Positions 23,319-31,700 of a DNA stretch of 63,689 nt are shown here, piece after piece. Position numbers and translations under genes: made by a program. The stretch lies in assembly GCA_029820945.1 (NCBI GenBank), contig JALGUJ010000014.1, forward strand, positions 1 to 63,689, given 5' to 3'. This DNA comes from Candidatus Zipacnadia bacterium. GTDB lineage: Bacteria > Armatimonadota > Zipacnadia > Zipacnadales > UBA5352. The first letter of the stretch is position 1. Each line of letters begins with the position of its first letter. Under the pieces are notes generated by a model, which had not been told where the DNA came from, searched no databases, and worked only from the letters and a program-made list of their open reading frames with translations.

Positions 23319-24491
23319 CTACATTGCCGCCTGATAGACCGCGATCACGTCCTCGCGCGACATTTCGCGCGGGTTGACCTGCACGTGCGCGGACTGCATG
23401 GCGTCATCGGCCATGCGCTCAATAGCGTCCGCCTGCACGCCGACCTCGCCCATAGTCCTCGGCGCGCCGACCTCCGCGGCCAGCGCCTCCACGGCCGCGG
23501 GCGCCTGCGCTGCGGCCTCGTCCGCGGACAGGCCCTCGACGTCCACGCCCAGTAGCTCCGCCATCTCGGCGAAGGCCCCGAGATCGGCCTGCAGGTTGTA
23601 GCGCATCCCATGCGGCAGGAGGACGGCGTTCGCGACCCCATGCGGTACGCCGAAGAGCGCGGACAGTGGCAGCGCCATGGCGTGCACGATCCCCAGGCGC
23701 GTCTGTGCGAAGGCCAGGCTGGCGACCATGGCGGCGCGCTGCATCCCCGCCTGCGCCTGCATGTCCTGCGCGTCCCCGGCCGCCCGCGGGAGGTACTTCG
23801 CGACCCCCCGGATGGTCTGCGCCGCCCACTTGCGCGTGCCCTCGTTCGCGCGCTTACTTACGTAGGACTCCACCGCGTGCGTCAGCGCGTCCAGGCCCGC
23901 CGCGATGCGCACCGGCTCCGGGGCGGTCGTCAGCAGCGTCGGGTCCAGCACCGCGCAGCGCGGATACAGCGCCTCGTGGTTGAGCACCAGCTTCCGTTCC
24001 GTCCCGGTGAAGGTGATGACCGAGAAGGGGTTGACCTCAGAGCCGGTCCCGGCGGTGGTGGGTGCGCACATGATCGGCAGCGCCTCGTGATCGATCTGCG
24101 TGGGTTCGCCCGGTCGGTCCTGGGCGCTGATCCAGCCCTCACGGCCGACCTCCGCGGCCACGGCCTTCGCGCAGTCCATCGAGGAGCCCCCACCGATACC
24201 GATAACCGCCTGGGCGCCCGTCTCGCGGCCCATGGCGCCGCCGGCGAGCACGTTCTCATCCGTGGGATCGGGCTGCGCTCCAGAGAAGACGTGCAGCTCC
24301 ACGCACCCCTCGCACAGGGAGATGAACTCGGCCAGGTGGGGGAGCCCGGCCACGCTCTCCCCGCACACGATCAGCGCCTTCGCGATGCCCATCCCGGCGA
24401 GGCATGCCCTGCTGCTCGCCAGTGCCCCCGAGCCCGACACGACGCGCGTGGGCGTTTCGTCGAAGCACTCGGTCCGCACTGTCTCGTTCAC
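23319..24491 (-). CDS. Iron-containing alcohol dehydrogenase
   Basis: About 390 residues of the group III Fe-ADH family. The NAD(P)-binding loop is IGIGGGSSMDCAKAVA (about 93-108), followed by PTTAGTGSEVNPFSVIT (about 138-154). Metal ligands are in AGLDALTHAVESYVS (Asp and His), GIVHAMALPLSALFGVPHG (two His), and PHGMRYN. It oxidises or reduces a small alcohol/aldehyde; the physiological substrate (1,3-propanediol, lactaldehyde, hydroxybutyrate and others in the family) cannot be deduced. GTG at 24491 has AGGGAG eight bases upstream; GTG 24500 is the alternative. A consensus sigma-70 promoter lies 80 bases upstream. Confidence 0.9.
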   Translation of the reverse strand: MNETVRTECFDETPTRVVSGSGALASSRACLAGMGIAKALIVCGESVAGLPHLAEFISLCEGCVELHVFSGAQPDPTDENVLAGGAMGRETGAQAVIGIGGGSSMDCAKAVAAEVGREGWISAQDRPGEPTQIDHEALPIMCAPTTAGTGSEVNPFSVITFTGTERKLVLNHEALYPRCAVLDPTLLTTAPEPVRIAAGLDALTHAVESYVSKRANEGTRKWAAQTIRGVAKYLPRAAGDAQDMQAQAGMQRAAMVASLAFAQTRLGIVHAMALPLSALFGVPHGVANAVLLPHGMRYNLQADLGAFAEMAELLGVDVEGLSADEAAAQAPAAVEALAAEVGAPRTMGEVGVQADAIERMADDAMQSAHVQVNPREMSREDVIAVYQAAM

Positions 24492-24569
24492 GGTTGACAC
24501 TCCCTGCGGCCGGGACGGGGGGCTTCACGGGGCATCTCCCCCTGACGTCCCAACACCTGTTGGGCGGTC

Positions 24570-24599
24570 ATTATATCCCGCCGGCGGCCCGAGGGTCAA
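24570..24599 (-). promoter_or_regulatory. Sigma-70 promoter of the Fe-ADH gene
   Basis: Minus strand: TTGACC (24599-24594), 18 bases, TATAAT (24575-24570). It has a perfect -10 and five of six -35 bases. The start site would be near 24563, leaving about 70 bases of leader. Confidence 0.75.
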
Positions 24600-24715
24600 T
24601 CCGCGGCCACCGGGCGGGCTCGGGTGCTCCGTCGCTGTCGCCGGAGGTGGCACCGCGGCCTCAGCACTGCGCTGCGCCCATGATCCATCCGGGCGGAGGC
24701 CGTGGCCAATGGCGC

Positions 24716-24769
24716 GCTTAACGCAAGCTTAACTGGCGATCAAGGCTGGCTTAACCACGGCAGTATAGA
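24716..24769 (+). promoter_or_regulatory. Pho-box-like operator: four 11-bp-phased repeats plus -10
   Basis: Heptamers begin every 11 bases: GCTTAAC (24716), GCTTAAC (24727), a degenerate GATCAAG (24738) and GCTTAAC (24749). Eight bases later comes TATAGA (24764-24769), a good -10, with no -35 hexamer. Direct repeats on an 11-bp period ending just upstream of a -10 are the layout of PhoB/PhoP/SphR (OmpR-family) activated promoters. The cyanobacterial SphR box is a CTTAAC-like repeat. The factor that binds here is inferred. Confidence 0.6.
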
Positions 24770-24775
24770 CTCACA

Positions 24776-25090
24776 GCCGCGAAGCCACGCCGGCGAGCAC
24801 AGAAAGCGGGAAACGGTCGGCGTTGACGTTTGCCTTGGGCCTGACAGGTGATCGTGCGAACGTTCGAAGCCGGGGCGGCATCGGCCGCGGGAGAGCATAC
24901 GGACCCCCTCGCACTCGCCGCACGCCGTCCGGGGCGAGCAGCCCGAGCCGTCTGAGCTTCGAATCAGTTGTCTCAGTCTCTCCAACCGGCCTGTTCCCAC
25001 CCACACGAGCACACCTCACGTGCGCCCCCCACCCTAAAACCCACGCACGCTACCCCAGCCCCCGCCGGCCTACGACGGCGGGGGCTTCTC
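24776..25090 (+). ncRNA. Candidate noncoding transcript, about 310 nt
   Basis: The 684 bases between the Fe-ADH start and the acetyltransferase start have no convincing gene. Downstream of the phased-repeat promoter there is a stretch without a plausible coding frame: candidate frames are Pro/Arg/Ser-rich and lack a start with SD. It contains local self-complementary segments (for example GCGAACGTTCGA near 24856) and ends at a strong GC hairpin with a T-rich flank. A regulated small RNA is the simplest reading. A long 5' leader for the acetyltransferase gene is the alternative if the terminator is leaky. Confidence 0.35.
25057..25090 (+). terminator. Intrinsic terminator hairpin
   Basis: An 11-bp stem AGCCCCCGCCG / CGGCGGGGGCT (25057-25067 and 25076-25086) with an 8-base loop is followed by TCTCCTT. 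It is the strongest hairpin in this intergenic region and lies 90 bases before the next gene. Confidence 0.6.
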
Positions 25091-25175
25091 CTTGCGCCGG
25101 TGGAAGGGCCGGCGGTGCTTGCCGCCGAACTGTCCCCGGCCGCCCATCATCGAGCAGCCGGACGTGAGTGATCCC

Positions 25176-26174
25176 ATGCAGATACGTGCATTGCGCGAGG
25201 AAGAGTTCGAGGAGCACGCCGAGCTGGTCTACGTCTCATATAGCCACGGGCGAGAGCTGGAACCGGGGTCGATGCTGAACCGGCGACGGTGGTGGTTGGA
25301 GGGCATAGAGCGGGACCCGTACTACGAGCCTGCACAGACGCGGGTGATGGAGGTCGGCGGGCGGCTGGTGGCCAGCGTGAGCTGCTACCATCGCCCGACC
25401 TACGTGACCGGCCGGGTCGTCGATGCCGCCTGCATCGGCAGCGTCTGCACGCATCCCGAGCACCGGCGCAAGGGCTACGTGCGGCAGGTACTCGCGGAAG
25501 CGGTCGAGTGGATGCGCGAACAGCGCTGGGAGTGGTCGTTTCTCTATGGCCTTGAGGACATCTACGGAGGGAGCGGCTGGCGCAACCTCACGGCGTTCGA
25601 CCTGGTCGCCGATCTGCACCTGCGCGACGACTTCCTCGGGATCTGCACAGAGCGCCAGGTTGATCCAGAGGCGGATGCGCCTACCCTCGCGCGCATGTAC
25701 GAGCAGTTCAACAGGAGGCTGACGGGGCCCACAGTGCGGACGGAGGAGTCGTGGCGGCACTATGTGCTGAGCGCGCGGCCCGGCGGAAGGCCTCCCGACT
25801 ACCGCGTGGTGGTCCGGGATGACCGCGAGGTCGGCTGCTACTGGATGCAGGAGACCACAGTGCGAGAGGCCATGTGGCTCGGCAGGCCCCATGAGCTGCT
25901 CGCCCACGTGATCGAGCGAGCCGGCGGCGAGCCGGTCACCTTCGGCTTCTGGCTGCCCGAGATGGCCCCGGCCCTGCGGGACATCTCGCGCATGCCCTCG
26001 CAGGGCGAGTGCCGTGACGCGCCCGCCACTGTCACGCTGCGCGAATCCTACCGGGGCCTGTGGCGCCACCATCAGATCGACGACCCGGTGATCGAGGGTG
26101 TCACCGACACCGAGGCGCTCGTGCGCATGCTGCACGACGCCGACTACGTCATGTGGCCGGCGGACAAGGCCTGA
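25176..26174 (+). CDS. GNAT acetyltransferase, Eis-like
   Basis: A 332-residue protein. The N-terminal GNAT domain (about 1-150) opens MQIRALREEEFEEHAELVYV and has the acetyl-CoA loop VCTHPEHRRKGYVRQVLAEA (about 91-110), then WSFLYGLEDIYGGSGW. The remaining 180 residues form a second, GNAT-like or unrelated domain (RDDREVGCYWMQETTVREAM), as in Eis-family N-acetyltransferases, although the protein is about 70 residues shorter than mycobacterial Eis. Substrate unknown: amine, aminoglycoside or protein lysine are all possible. The start at 25176 is where homology begins; its SD is weak. The gene is monocistronic, with a hairpin right after the stop. Confidence 0.78.
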   Translation: MQIRALREEEFEEHAELVYVSYSHGRELEPGSMLNRRRWWLEGIERDPYYEPAQTRVMEVGGRLVASVSCYHRPTYVTGRVVDAACIGSVCTHPEHRRKGYVRQVLAEAVEWMREQRWEWSFLYGLEDIYGGSGWRNLTAFDLVADLHLRDDFLGICTERQVDPEADAPTLARMYEQFNRRLTGPTVRTEESWRHYVLSARPGGRPPDYRVVVRDDREVGCYWMQETTVREAMWLGRPHELLAHVIERAGGEPVTFGFWLPEMAPALRDISRMPSQGECRDAPATVTLRESYRGLWRHHQIDDPVIEGVTDTEALVRMLHDADYVMWPADKA

Positions 26175-26180
26175 CGGGCG

Positions 26181-26219
26181 CTTCCTGCGCCCCTGAAGGC
26201 ATCTTCAGGATTCCTGCGC
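26181..26219 (+). repeat. Hairpin flanked by TTCCTGCGC direct repeats
   Basis: CCTGAAG-GCAT-CTTCAGG (26192-26209) is a perfect 7-bp stem with a 4-base loop. It is flanked on both sides by TTCCTGCGC (26182-26190 and 26211-26219). It directly follows the acetyltransferase stop and may terminate it, but there is no T-tract. Confidence 0.45.
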
Positions 26220-26358
26220 TCCCCGTGAACCTTCCCGGGTGCTACTACGTCTTATAGTATGCGAGGGCGGAGGAAGCCTGAAACGATAGTGACGGCCGTG
26301 TGATCCACGCGAAGGTTCCAACCCTCCCTCCTTCACGTGTCAGGCGTCACTCCGCCCT

Positions 26359-26367
26359 TGCTACTCT
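26359..26367 (+). promoter_or_regulatory. Extended -10 promoter of the small secreted protein gene
   Basis: TGC-TACTCT (-10 at 26362-26367) lies 18 bases before the ATG at 26386. The expected start site leaves a short leader containing GGGGGTG, an SD. No clear -35 is seen, consistent with an extended -10. Confidence 0.45.
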
Positions 26368-26385
26368 TTAGATGGGGGTGTGAAG

Positions 26386-26724
26386 ATGCGAAGCCTGCTC
26401 ATCGTTGCGCTCATCCTGGCGGTTGCGGGCGTCGTCCTCATCGCCGACCGGGCTGTGGCCCAGGAGCGGCAGGAAGTCATGGTGCTCATCCCGCTCAAGT
26501 ACATGAGTGCCGCGACCGCGGCCCAGCTCTTCGGCGGGACGACCATCTCGCCGGGCGGCTACTACGGCCACCAGGCCGGCCCCCGCTACGGCGGCTATCG
26601 CGCCGGTTCTCGGATCGGCAACGCGCGCGACTACGATAGGGGCCGGTCGAGCTACGGCGGCTCGTACGGGACCTCTGAGTTCGGCCGCCGCGACCAGGGC
26701 TACCCGTTCTACAACCAGTGGTGA
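26386..26724 (+). CDS. Small secreted protein with a secretin-N-like motif
   Basis: A 112-residue protein. A signal peptide (about 1-26, ending VAQ) is followed by EVMVLIPLKYMSAATAAQLF (about 31-50). That segment resembles the start of a secretin N-domain (a beta strand, then Y-x-x-A-x-x-x-A-x-x-L), known from type II/IV secretion secretins. The rest (about 51-112) is Gly/Tyr/Arg-rich (PGGYYGHQAGPRYGGYR) and probably disordered. ATG 26386 has GGGGGTG six bases upstream; the GTG two codons earlier lies inside that SD. The protein is far too short to be a secretin, so it may be a remnant, a secretin-interacting protein or an unrelated cell-surface peptide. Confidence 0.6.
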   Translation: MRSLLIVALILAVAGVVLIADRAVAQERQEVMVLIPLKYMSAATAAQLFGGTTISPGGYYGHQAGPRYGGYRAGSRIGNARDYDRGRSSYGGSYGTSEFGRRDQGYPFYNQW

Positions 26725-26811
26725 GCCGCTGAGGGCGGCCCGCAGGCTCATGCCGGAGAACTCAACGCACCGACCTGTCGCGTCGTCCTTCGTCGATGAG
26801 GCAGTAGGGGT

Positions 26812-26835
26812 AGGGCCCGCGTATTGGCGGGCCCT
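26812..26835 (+). repeat. Hairpin upstream of thiL
   Basis: AGGGCCCGC-GTATTG-GCGGGCCCT: a perfect 9-bp stem with a 6-base loop, 88 bases after the secreted-protein stop and 90 before the thiL start. It may terminate the upstream gene. No T-tract. No thiamine-pyrophosphate (THI-box) riboswitch is recognised in the 201-base gap. Confidence 0.45.
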
Positions 26836-26925
26836 GCTGCACGTACGCCCGCACGGACGGCGCAGGGGACCGAGCCGGCGGTGGCGAAGTGGCCGGCGAC
26901 GGATAGTCGCGAGAGGAGCATCCGG

Positions 26926-27921
26926 ATGCGCCTGCGGGACATCGGGGAGTTCGCCTTCATCGATCGCATCGCTCGCATGAGCGGGGAGGACCCGCGCGTG
27001 GTGCTGGGCATCGGCGACGACGCCGCGCTGCTGGATCTGGGCGGGCCGGAGCTGCTGGTGGTGACGACGGACGCCATGCTGGAGGGCCGGCACTTCCGGC
27101 TCGACTGGCTCGAGCCAGCGGAAGTCGGTTGGCGGGCCGCGTCGGGGGCGCTCAGCGACGTCGCGGCCATGGGCGCGGCGCCGACGGCCCTCTTTTGCAC
27201 GGTCGGGCTGCCCGCATCCTGGCCGGTGGCGCGCGCCGACGCGCTGCTGCGGGGCATTGCCGACAGTGCGGAGGCGGTGGGCACGACACTCGCCGGGGGC
27301 GACGTCATTGCCAGCGAGCGGGCGCTCATCGACATCATGGTGCTGGGGCAGGTCCCGCGCGGCCAGCAGCTCACTCGCGACGGCGCTGTAGCGGGTCAGG
27401 TGCTGGCGGTGACCGGGGCGCTGGGAGCCCCGGCCGGGGCCGTGGCTGCGCTGGCCGAGTTGGGGACCGAGGCGCTGAGCGAGGCGCCCGAGGTGCGCGG
27501 GCGGTTCGCCCGCCCCGCGCCACGCGTGCGCGCCGGCCGGGCCATCGCCGCCTCCGGGCTCGCCTGCGTGGCCATCGACATCAGCGACGGCCTGGTGCAG
27601 GACGCCAGGCACATCGCTGAGCGCAGCGGCGTACGCGCGGTGATCGAAGCACCTCGCGTCCCGGTCGCCCCCGGGTGCGTGGAGCTCGCCGCACGCATCG
27701 GCGCTGACGCGCTCGTCTGGGCGCTCTCGGGCGGCGAGGACTTCGAGTTGCTGCTGGCGCTCGACGAAGCGAACGTGGCGGCGTTGGCGGACCTGGAGCC
27801 GGTCGCGGAGATCGGCCTGCGGGTGGTCGGTCGCATCGAGGATGGCGAGGGCGCGGTGGTGCTGGACGCACAGGCGCGCGAGATCGACCTGCCGCGGGGC
27901 GGCTGGGATCACTTCGCCTGA
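26926..27921 (+). CDS. thiL: Thiamine-monophosphate kinase
   Basis: A 331-residue PurM-like kinase. The N-terminal RDIGEFAFIDRI and VVLGIGDDAALLDLG carry the Asp pair that binds Mg-ATP. TTDAMLEGRHFRLDW (about 45-59) and WRAASGALSDVAAMGAAP complete the active site, while VAIDISDGLVQDARHIAE lies in the C-terminal half. ThiL phosphorylates thiamine monophosphate to thiamine pyrophosphate, the last step of the pathway. ATG 26926 is supported by GAGAGGAG upstream and by the usual length. The related gene thiD lies 1 kb away on the other strand. Confidence 0.93.
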   Translation: MRLRDIGEFAFIDRIARMSGEDPRVVLGIGDDAALLDLGGPELLVVTTDAMLEGRHFRLDWLEPAEVGWRAASGALSDVAAMGAAPTALFCTVGLPASWPVARADALLRGIADSAEAVGTTLAGGDVIASERALIDIMVLGQVPRGQQLTRDGAVAGQVLAVTGALGAPAGAVAALAELGTEALSEAPEVRGRFARPAPRVRAGRAIAASGLACVAIDISDGLVQDARHIAERSGVRAVIEAPRVPVAPGCVELAARIGADALVWALSGGEDFELLLALDEANVAALADLEPVAEIGLRVVGRIEDGEGAVVLDAQAREIDLPRGGWDHFA

Positions 27922-28005
27922 CGGCCGCAGGTGAAGCGTCAGCCGCTCGTTACGCCCGTGCTAACGGCGCAACACCCTCGGGGCCCAAGCTGCCCGGCGC
28001 GCGTT

Positions 28006-28506
28006 CTATGATTCCCCGGGCTCCGGTGGCGGGTGCTGCACACGCTTGTGGCGGTAGATCCCCGGCTTGCTCCCCGTGATGACCGTGGCGCCGCAGACCT
28101 TGCGGTAGAAATCCTCGGGACCCGCGCCGCCGATGATGGCGTAGGCGTAGCCCATCTGCGCCATGGCACGCAGGCAGGCGACGGTCAGCGCGCCGCCGAT
28201 CCCGCGCCTGCGGTACTCCTTGTCCACGCCCATGGGGCCGAAGAAGCCGCGCCGGGTGCACTCGTAGGCGGCGAATCCCACGATGCGTGCGTCCTCCTGC
28301 GCGATGAAGACCGAGATCGGCTTGTTCGCGAAGCCCACGCTGGTCTCATCCGCCCAGCCCTCGCTGAAGTGCTCCTCGACGAAGCGCCGCAGCGCACCCA
28401 ACTCCCAGGGCTGCGGGCGGCGGATGAGGATGCCCTCGTCGGCGAGTTGGTCGAGCTGCTCGTCGATATTGGGGAGGTCGTAGAGCCTCACGAGCATGTC
28501 AGCCAT
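28006..28506 (-). CDS. GNAT acetyltransferase
   Basis: A 166-residue single GNAT domain. Two tandem halves are visible: VRLYDLPNIDEQLDQLADEG at the start; GFAAYECTRRGFFGPMGVDKEYRRRGIGGAL (about 82-112), whose RRRGIG is the acetyl-CoA pyrophosphate loop; and a final CGATVITGSKPGIYRHK. Substrate unknown. Start 28506 (MADML) is the beginning of recognisable homology; MLVRL nine bases later is possible. It follows thiD by 43 bases and is probably the last gene of the lpd-nnr-GDPD-thiD run. Confidence 0.82.
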   Translation of the reverse strand: MADMLVRLYDLPNIDEQLDQLADEGILIRRPQPWELGALRRFVEEHFSEGWADETSVGFANKPISVFIAQEDARIVGFAAYECTRRGFFGPMGVDKEYRRRGIGGALTVACLRAMAQMGYAYAIIGGAGPEDFYRKVCGATVITGSKPGIYRHKRVQHPPPEPGES

Positions 28507-28549
28507 GGCTGTTCGCCCCCGTGCGGCATCGCTGTTCCCGCGGCCTGGT

Positions 28550-29359
28550 TCACTCGAAGACCTCGCCCGCGCCGATGTGGTCGGTTGGGCCATGTCCCGA
28601 GCCCAGAGGCAGAGCGCGGCGGATGGCCTCGGTCACGAACCCCTTCGCGCGGGCCACCGCCGGGTACATCTCCATGCCTTGTGCCAGGAAGGCCGCGATG
28701 GCCGCCGAGAAGGTGCAGCCGGTCCCGTGCGTGTTGGGCGTGTCGATGCGCGGGGAGGAGAAGCTCGCGGCCTCGCCTGTGACTGAGTCGTAGAGCACGT
28801 CGGTGGACAGCTCGCTGTTCGCGTGGCCACCCTTGACAACAACCGCACCTGCGCCCATGGCGCACAGGTCCCGTGCGGCGCCCTCCGCCCGGGTTAGGCT
28901 GATCTGGCGTCCAAGGAGCGCCTCGGCCTCGGACAGGTTCGGCGTCACGATGCGTGCGACGGGCAGGAGACGCTCGAGCATCGCCGTGCGAGCGTCCTCA
29001 TCGAGCAGCCGGTCGCCACTCTTGGCGACCATGACCGGGTCCACGACCACGTTCGGCACCTCATGGTGCGCCAGGCGGTCCGCCACCGCCTCAACGACCG
29101 CGGCGCTGCCGAGCATGCCGGTCTTGGCCGCGTCGCAGCCGATATCCTCGATCACCGCGTCGATCTGCGCCGCGACGAGATCCGGGTCGAGCACCAGGGC
29201 GTCGTCCACGCCCACCGTGTTCTGCACCGTAATCGCGGTGATCGCGGTCATGCCGTAGACGCCCAGCACGGTGAATGTCTTCAGATCGGCCTGGATCCCT
29301 GCACCGCCGCTCGAGTCGGACCCTGCGATCGTCAGCGCAACCGGCGGCCGATCGCTCAT
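28550..29359 (-). CDS. thiD: Hydroxymethylpyrimidine (phosphate) kinase
   Basis: A 269-residue ribokinase-fold enzyme. It opens [20 protein letters not shown] (about 5-24) with [20 protein letters not shown], the ThiD signature. The ATP and catalytic site is [20 protein letters not shown] near residue 210, with the catalytic Cys/Asp region intact. It phosphorylates HMP and HMP-P for thiamine synthesis. The start is fixed by GGAGGA seven bases upstream and by the four-base ATGA overlap with the GDPD gene. Together with thiL across the divergent gap this suggests local thiamine-pathway clustering. Confidence 0.93.
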   Translation of the reverse strand: MSDRPPVALTIAGSDSSGGAGIQADLKTFTVLGVYGMTAITAITVQNTVGVDDALVLDPDLVAAQIDAVIEDIGCDAAKTGMLGSAAVVEAVADRLAHHEVPNVVVDPVMVAKSGDRLLDEDARTAMLERLLPVARIVTPNLSEAEALLGRQISLTRAEGAARDLCAMGAGAVVVKGGHANSELSTDVLYDSVTGEAASFSSPRIDTPNTHGTGCTFSAAIAAFLAQGMEMYPAVARAKGFVTEAIRRALPLGSGHGPTDHIGAGEVFE

Positions 29360-30096
29360 TGTCGTTCCTCCAGCATCTGGAGCGCGCGCTCGGGGTAGTT
29401 GCTGACCAGCCCGTCCACCTGCAGCTCGATCATGCGGCGGATGTCCTCGGGCTCGTCCATGGTCCACGCCATGAGCGCCAGACCCATCAGGTGGCACTCG
29501 CGCACCAGGGTCTCCGTGACGTTCGTGTGCAGGCAGGAGATGAAGTTCGCGCCGCAGTCGAGGGCCGACGAGATGAGCGTCGCGACGGCCGACGGAGTGT
29601 TCGCCCCCGGCCCCACGGTGATGAGCCCACAGGCGAGTGCGGCTTCGGCGTCCCTGGCGGCGCGGAGGTCGGCGGGCTCGAACGAGACGACGGTGACGCG
29701 TCGCAGCGCCTCGGCCTCCCGCACCAGCCCGACCACCTTTTGGGCGATCCCGCGGTCCTTGATCTCGATGTCCACCACAATGCGCCGCGCTATGCTCTTG
29801 AGGACATCGCGCAGCAGGGGAATACGCTCCCCGGCGAACTGCTCGCCCTTCCACGAGCCGGCGTCGAGCGACTGGATCTGCGCGAGGGTCATCTCGGCCA
29901 CGGCGCCGGAGCCGTCCGTGGTGCGATCGACCGTTGCATCGTGGATGCAAACGATCTCGCCGTCGGCGCTGTGGCGCACGTCCAGCTCGAGGAAGTCCGC
30001 GGCGACCTGGACGGCCGCCTCGAAGGCCGCCAGCGTGTTCTCGGGCGCCACGCCAGAACGCCCGCGATGAGCGCAAACGAGCGGAGATAGCCGCAT
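29356..30096 (-). CDS. Glycerophosphodiester phosphodiesterase
   Basis: A 246-residue TIM-barrel GDPD. It begins [20 protein letters not shown] (about 7-26) with the catalytic His of [23 protein letters not shown] (about 38-57) holds the metal-binding Glu/Asp and the second catalytic His (HD), and [10 protein letters not shown] follows. The C-terminal [20 protein letters not shown] and VSNYP are typical. It hydrolyses deacylated phospholipid diesters to glycerol-3-phosphate, a phosphorus- and carbon-salvage reaction. No signal peptide, so cytoplasmic. GGAGG lies eight bases before the ATG at 30096. Confidence 0.92.
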   Translation of the reverse strand: MRLSPLVCAHRGRSGVAPENTLAAFEAAVQVAADFLELDVRHSADGEIVCIHDATVDRTTDGSGAVAEMTLAQIQSLDAGSWKGEQFAGERIPLLRDVLKSIARRIVVDIEIKDRGIAQKVVGLVREAEALRRVTVVSFEPADLRAARDAEAALACGLITVGPGANTPSAVATLISSALDCGANFISCLHTNVTETLVRECHLMGLALMAWTMDEPEDIRRMIELQVDGLVSNYPERALQMLEERQ

Positions 30097-30113
30097 CTTC
30101 CGGACCTCCAGTC

Positions 30114-31646
30114 TCAGGCCGGCGCGAAGACCCCGGGCAGCACATCCAGCAGCCTGGGTGCCACCAGCCCGCGCGGGTCGGCCTCGGCGGCCACGTCCGC
30201 GGCGCGGCCGTGATAGAACGCGCCCGCCACCGCGGCCGCCAGCGCGGTGGACCCGCCGGCCAGGAACGCCCCGATCATGCCCGAGAGCACATCGCCCGTG
30301 CCGCCGCTGGCGAGGCCCTCGTTGCCGGTCGGGTTGACCCAGGCCTCGCCATCCGGCGCCGCAATGACGGTGCCGGCGCCCTTGAGCAGCACCACGCACC
30401 CGGTGCGCTCCGCCAGGCCGCGCGCGGACTTCAGCCGATCGCCCTGGATCTCCGCGACGGCATCGCCCGTGAGGCGTGACATCTCGCCCGGATGCGGCGT
30501 CAGCACGGTCGGGCCCGGCCGCTCGCGTAGCTCCCCGACCCGCCCGGCGAAGGCATTCAGTCCGTCGGCGTCGATAACCATGGGCAGCTCAATCCGCGCC
30601 GCCAGCCGCCGCGCCAGCTCCGCGGTCTCCGGGTTCTGTGACAGGCCCGGTCCCAGCACCATCGCGTGCGCACCTTCGGCGAACTGCACGATCGGCTCCT
30701 CGGCGTCCAGCGCCAGTGAGCGCTGTTGGGTCTCGGGCACGGGGCGGGTGAGGACCTCGGTGCAGATGCTCTCGAGGATGTCGTTGAGGCTCTCGGGGCA
30801 GGCGATGTGGACGAGCCCGGCGCCTGAGCGGGTTGCCGCAAGCCCCGTCATGGCGGCCGCGCCGGTCATGCCGGCCGCGCCGGCCACGATCAGTAGGCGC
30901 CCGGCGTCGCCCTTATGCATGTCCGGGGCCCGACCGGGCAGCATCCACTCCGCGTCCGCGCGGGTGGTGAGGTTCGTGGGCAGCTCCTGCGACTCCGTGA
31001 GCTGCCGGGCTATGCCGATGGCCGCGACGATGATCTCGCCGCAGCGCTCGCGGCCGGGGTACTGGTACAGGCCAACCTTGGGGATGGCCATGGTCACGGT
31101 GGTGTGCGCCCAGACTGCGTCCCCGAGGATGCGGCCGGTATCCGCGTCCAGGCCGCTGGGGATATCAACTGCCACCACCGGCGCCTCCGCCGCGTTCATC
31201 GCCTCGATGGCCTGGCGCGCGGCGCCCCGCACCTCGCCGGAGATCCCGGTGCCCAGGACGGCGTCCACTATCAGCGCTGCTTCCCGCAGCCGCTCGTCGA
31301 GTAGCTCCCTGTCGGCCTGCTCGTGGATGGGCACGCCCATGCGCCGGGCGAAGGCGTAGTTCGTCGCCGCGTCACCCGACAGATCCCGGCCTGCGGGCAG
31401 CAGGCAGACCTCCACGTCGCGACCCTGCCAGTGCAGCCAGCGAGCCACCACGAAGCCGTCGCCGCCGTTGTTGCCCCTGCCGGCGGCGATCACTACCCGA
31501 CCCGGCGGGAGCTCGGCCAGCAGGCCCTCGCAGGCATCCACCACCCTGCGGCCGGCGTTCTCCATCAGCACCATGCCCGGCAGACCCCACTCCTGGATGG
31601 TCCGCCGGTCCATCTCGCGCATCTCGTCCACGCAGACGAGCTTCAT
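30114..31646 (-). CDS. nnr: Bifunctional NAD(P)H-hydrate repair enzyme
   Basis: A 510-residue fusion. The N-terminal epimerase (NAXE/YjeF-N, about 1-210) begins KLVCVDEMREMDRRTIQEWG and has AAGRGNNGGDGFVVARWLHW and AVDIPSGLDADTGRILG. The C-terminal ADP/ATP-dependent dehydratase (NAXD, about 225-505) contains KGDAGRLLIVAGAAGMTGAA, LTPHPGEMSRL and ASGGTGDVLSGMIGAFLAGG. The pair repairs R/S-NADHX and NADPHX, damaged by heat or by GAPDH side reaction. Lengths match E. coli YjeF/NnrD. It is placed between lpd, an NAD enzyme, and GDPD, with gaps of 54 and 17 bases. Confidence 0.93.
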   Translation of the reverse strand: MKLVCVDEMREMDRRTIQEWGLPGMVLMENAGRRVVDACEGLLAELPPGRVVIAAGRGNNGGDGFVVARWLHWQGRDVEVCLLPAGRDLSGDAATNYAFARRMGVPIHEQADRELLDERLREAALIVDAVLGTGISGEVRGAARQAIEAMNAAEAPVVAVDIPSGLDADTGRILGDAVWAHTTVTMAIPKVGLYQYPGRERCGEIIVAAIGIARQLTESQELPTNLTTRADAEWMLPGRAPDMHKGDAGRLLIVAGAAGMTGAAAMTGLAATRSGAGLVHIACPESLNDILESICTEVLTRPVPETQQRSLALDAEEPIVQFAEGAHAMVLGPGLSQNPETAELARRLAARIELPMVIDADGLNAFAGRVGELRERPGPTVLTPHPGEMSRLTGDAVAEIQGDRLKSARGLAERTGCVVLLKGAGTVIAAPDGEAWVNPTGNEGLASGGTGDVLSGMIGAFLAGGSTALAAAVAGAFYHGRAADVAAEADPRGLVAPRLLDVLPGVFAPA

Positions 31647-31700
31647 GGTCTCTCCCGTCCTGCACTCGGCCCGCCCCGGTCCCTCCCGGCGGCTGCCCGG

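Noticed and set aside
24955..24975. TTCGAAT resembling a tRNA T-loop inside the intergenic region
   Set aside because: The flanking bases do not form the five-pair T-stem, and no acceptor stem is found.
24823..25167. A 114-codon plus-strand frame across the candidate ncRNA
   Set aside because: Composition (Pro/Arg/Ser/Thr), lack of an SD and passage through the terminator hairpin argue against coding.
26175..26385. Possible c-di-GMP (GEMM) riboswitch upstream of the small secreted protein
   Set aside because: The conserved cores and tetraloop receptor could not be matched. An extended -10 close to the gene leaves no room for an aptamer.
26725..26925. TPP (THI-box) riboswitch expected before thiL
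   Set aside because: No CTGAGA...accTGATctg...GNNNNNNCGnnGGGA pattern is present; only a simple hairpin is seen.
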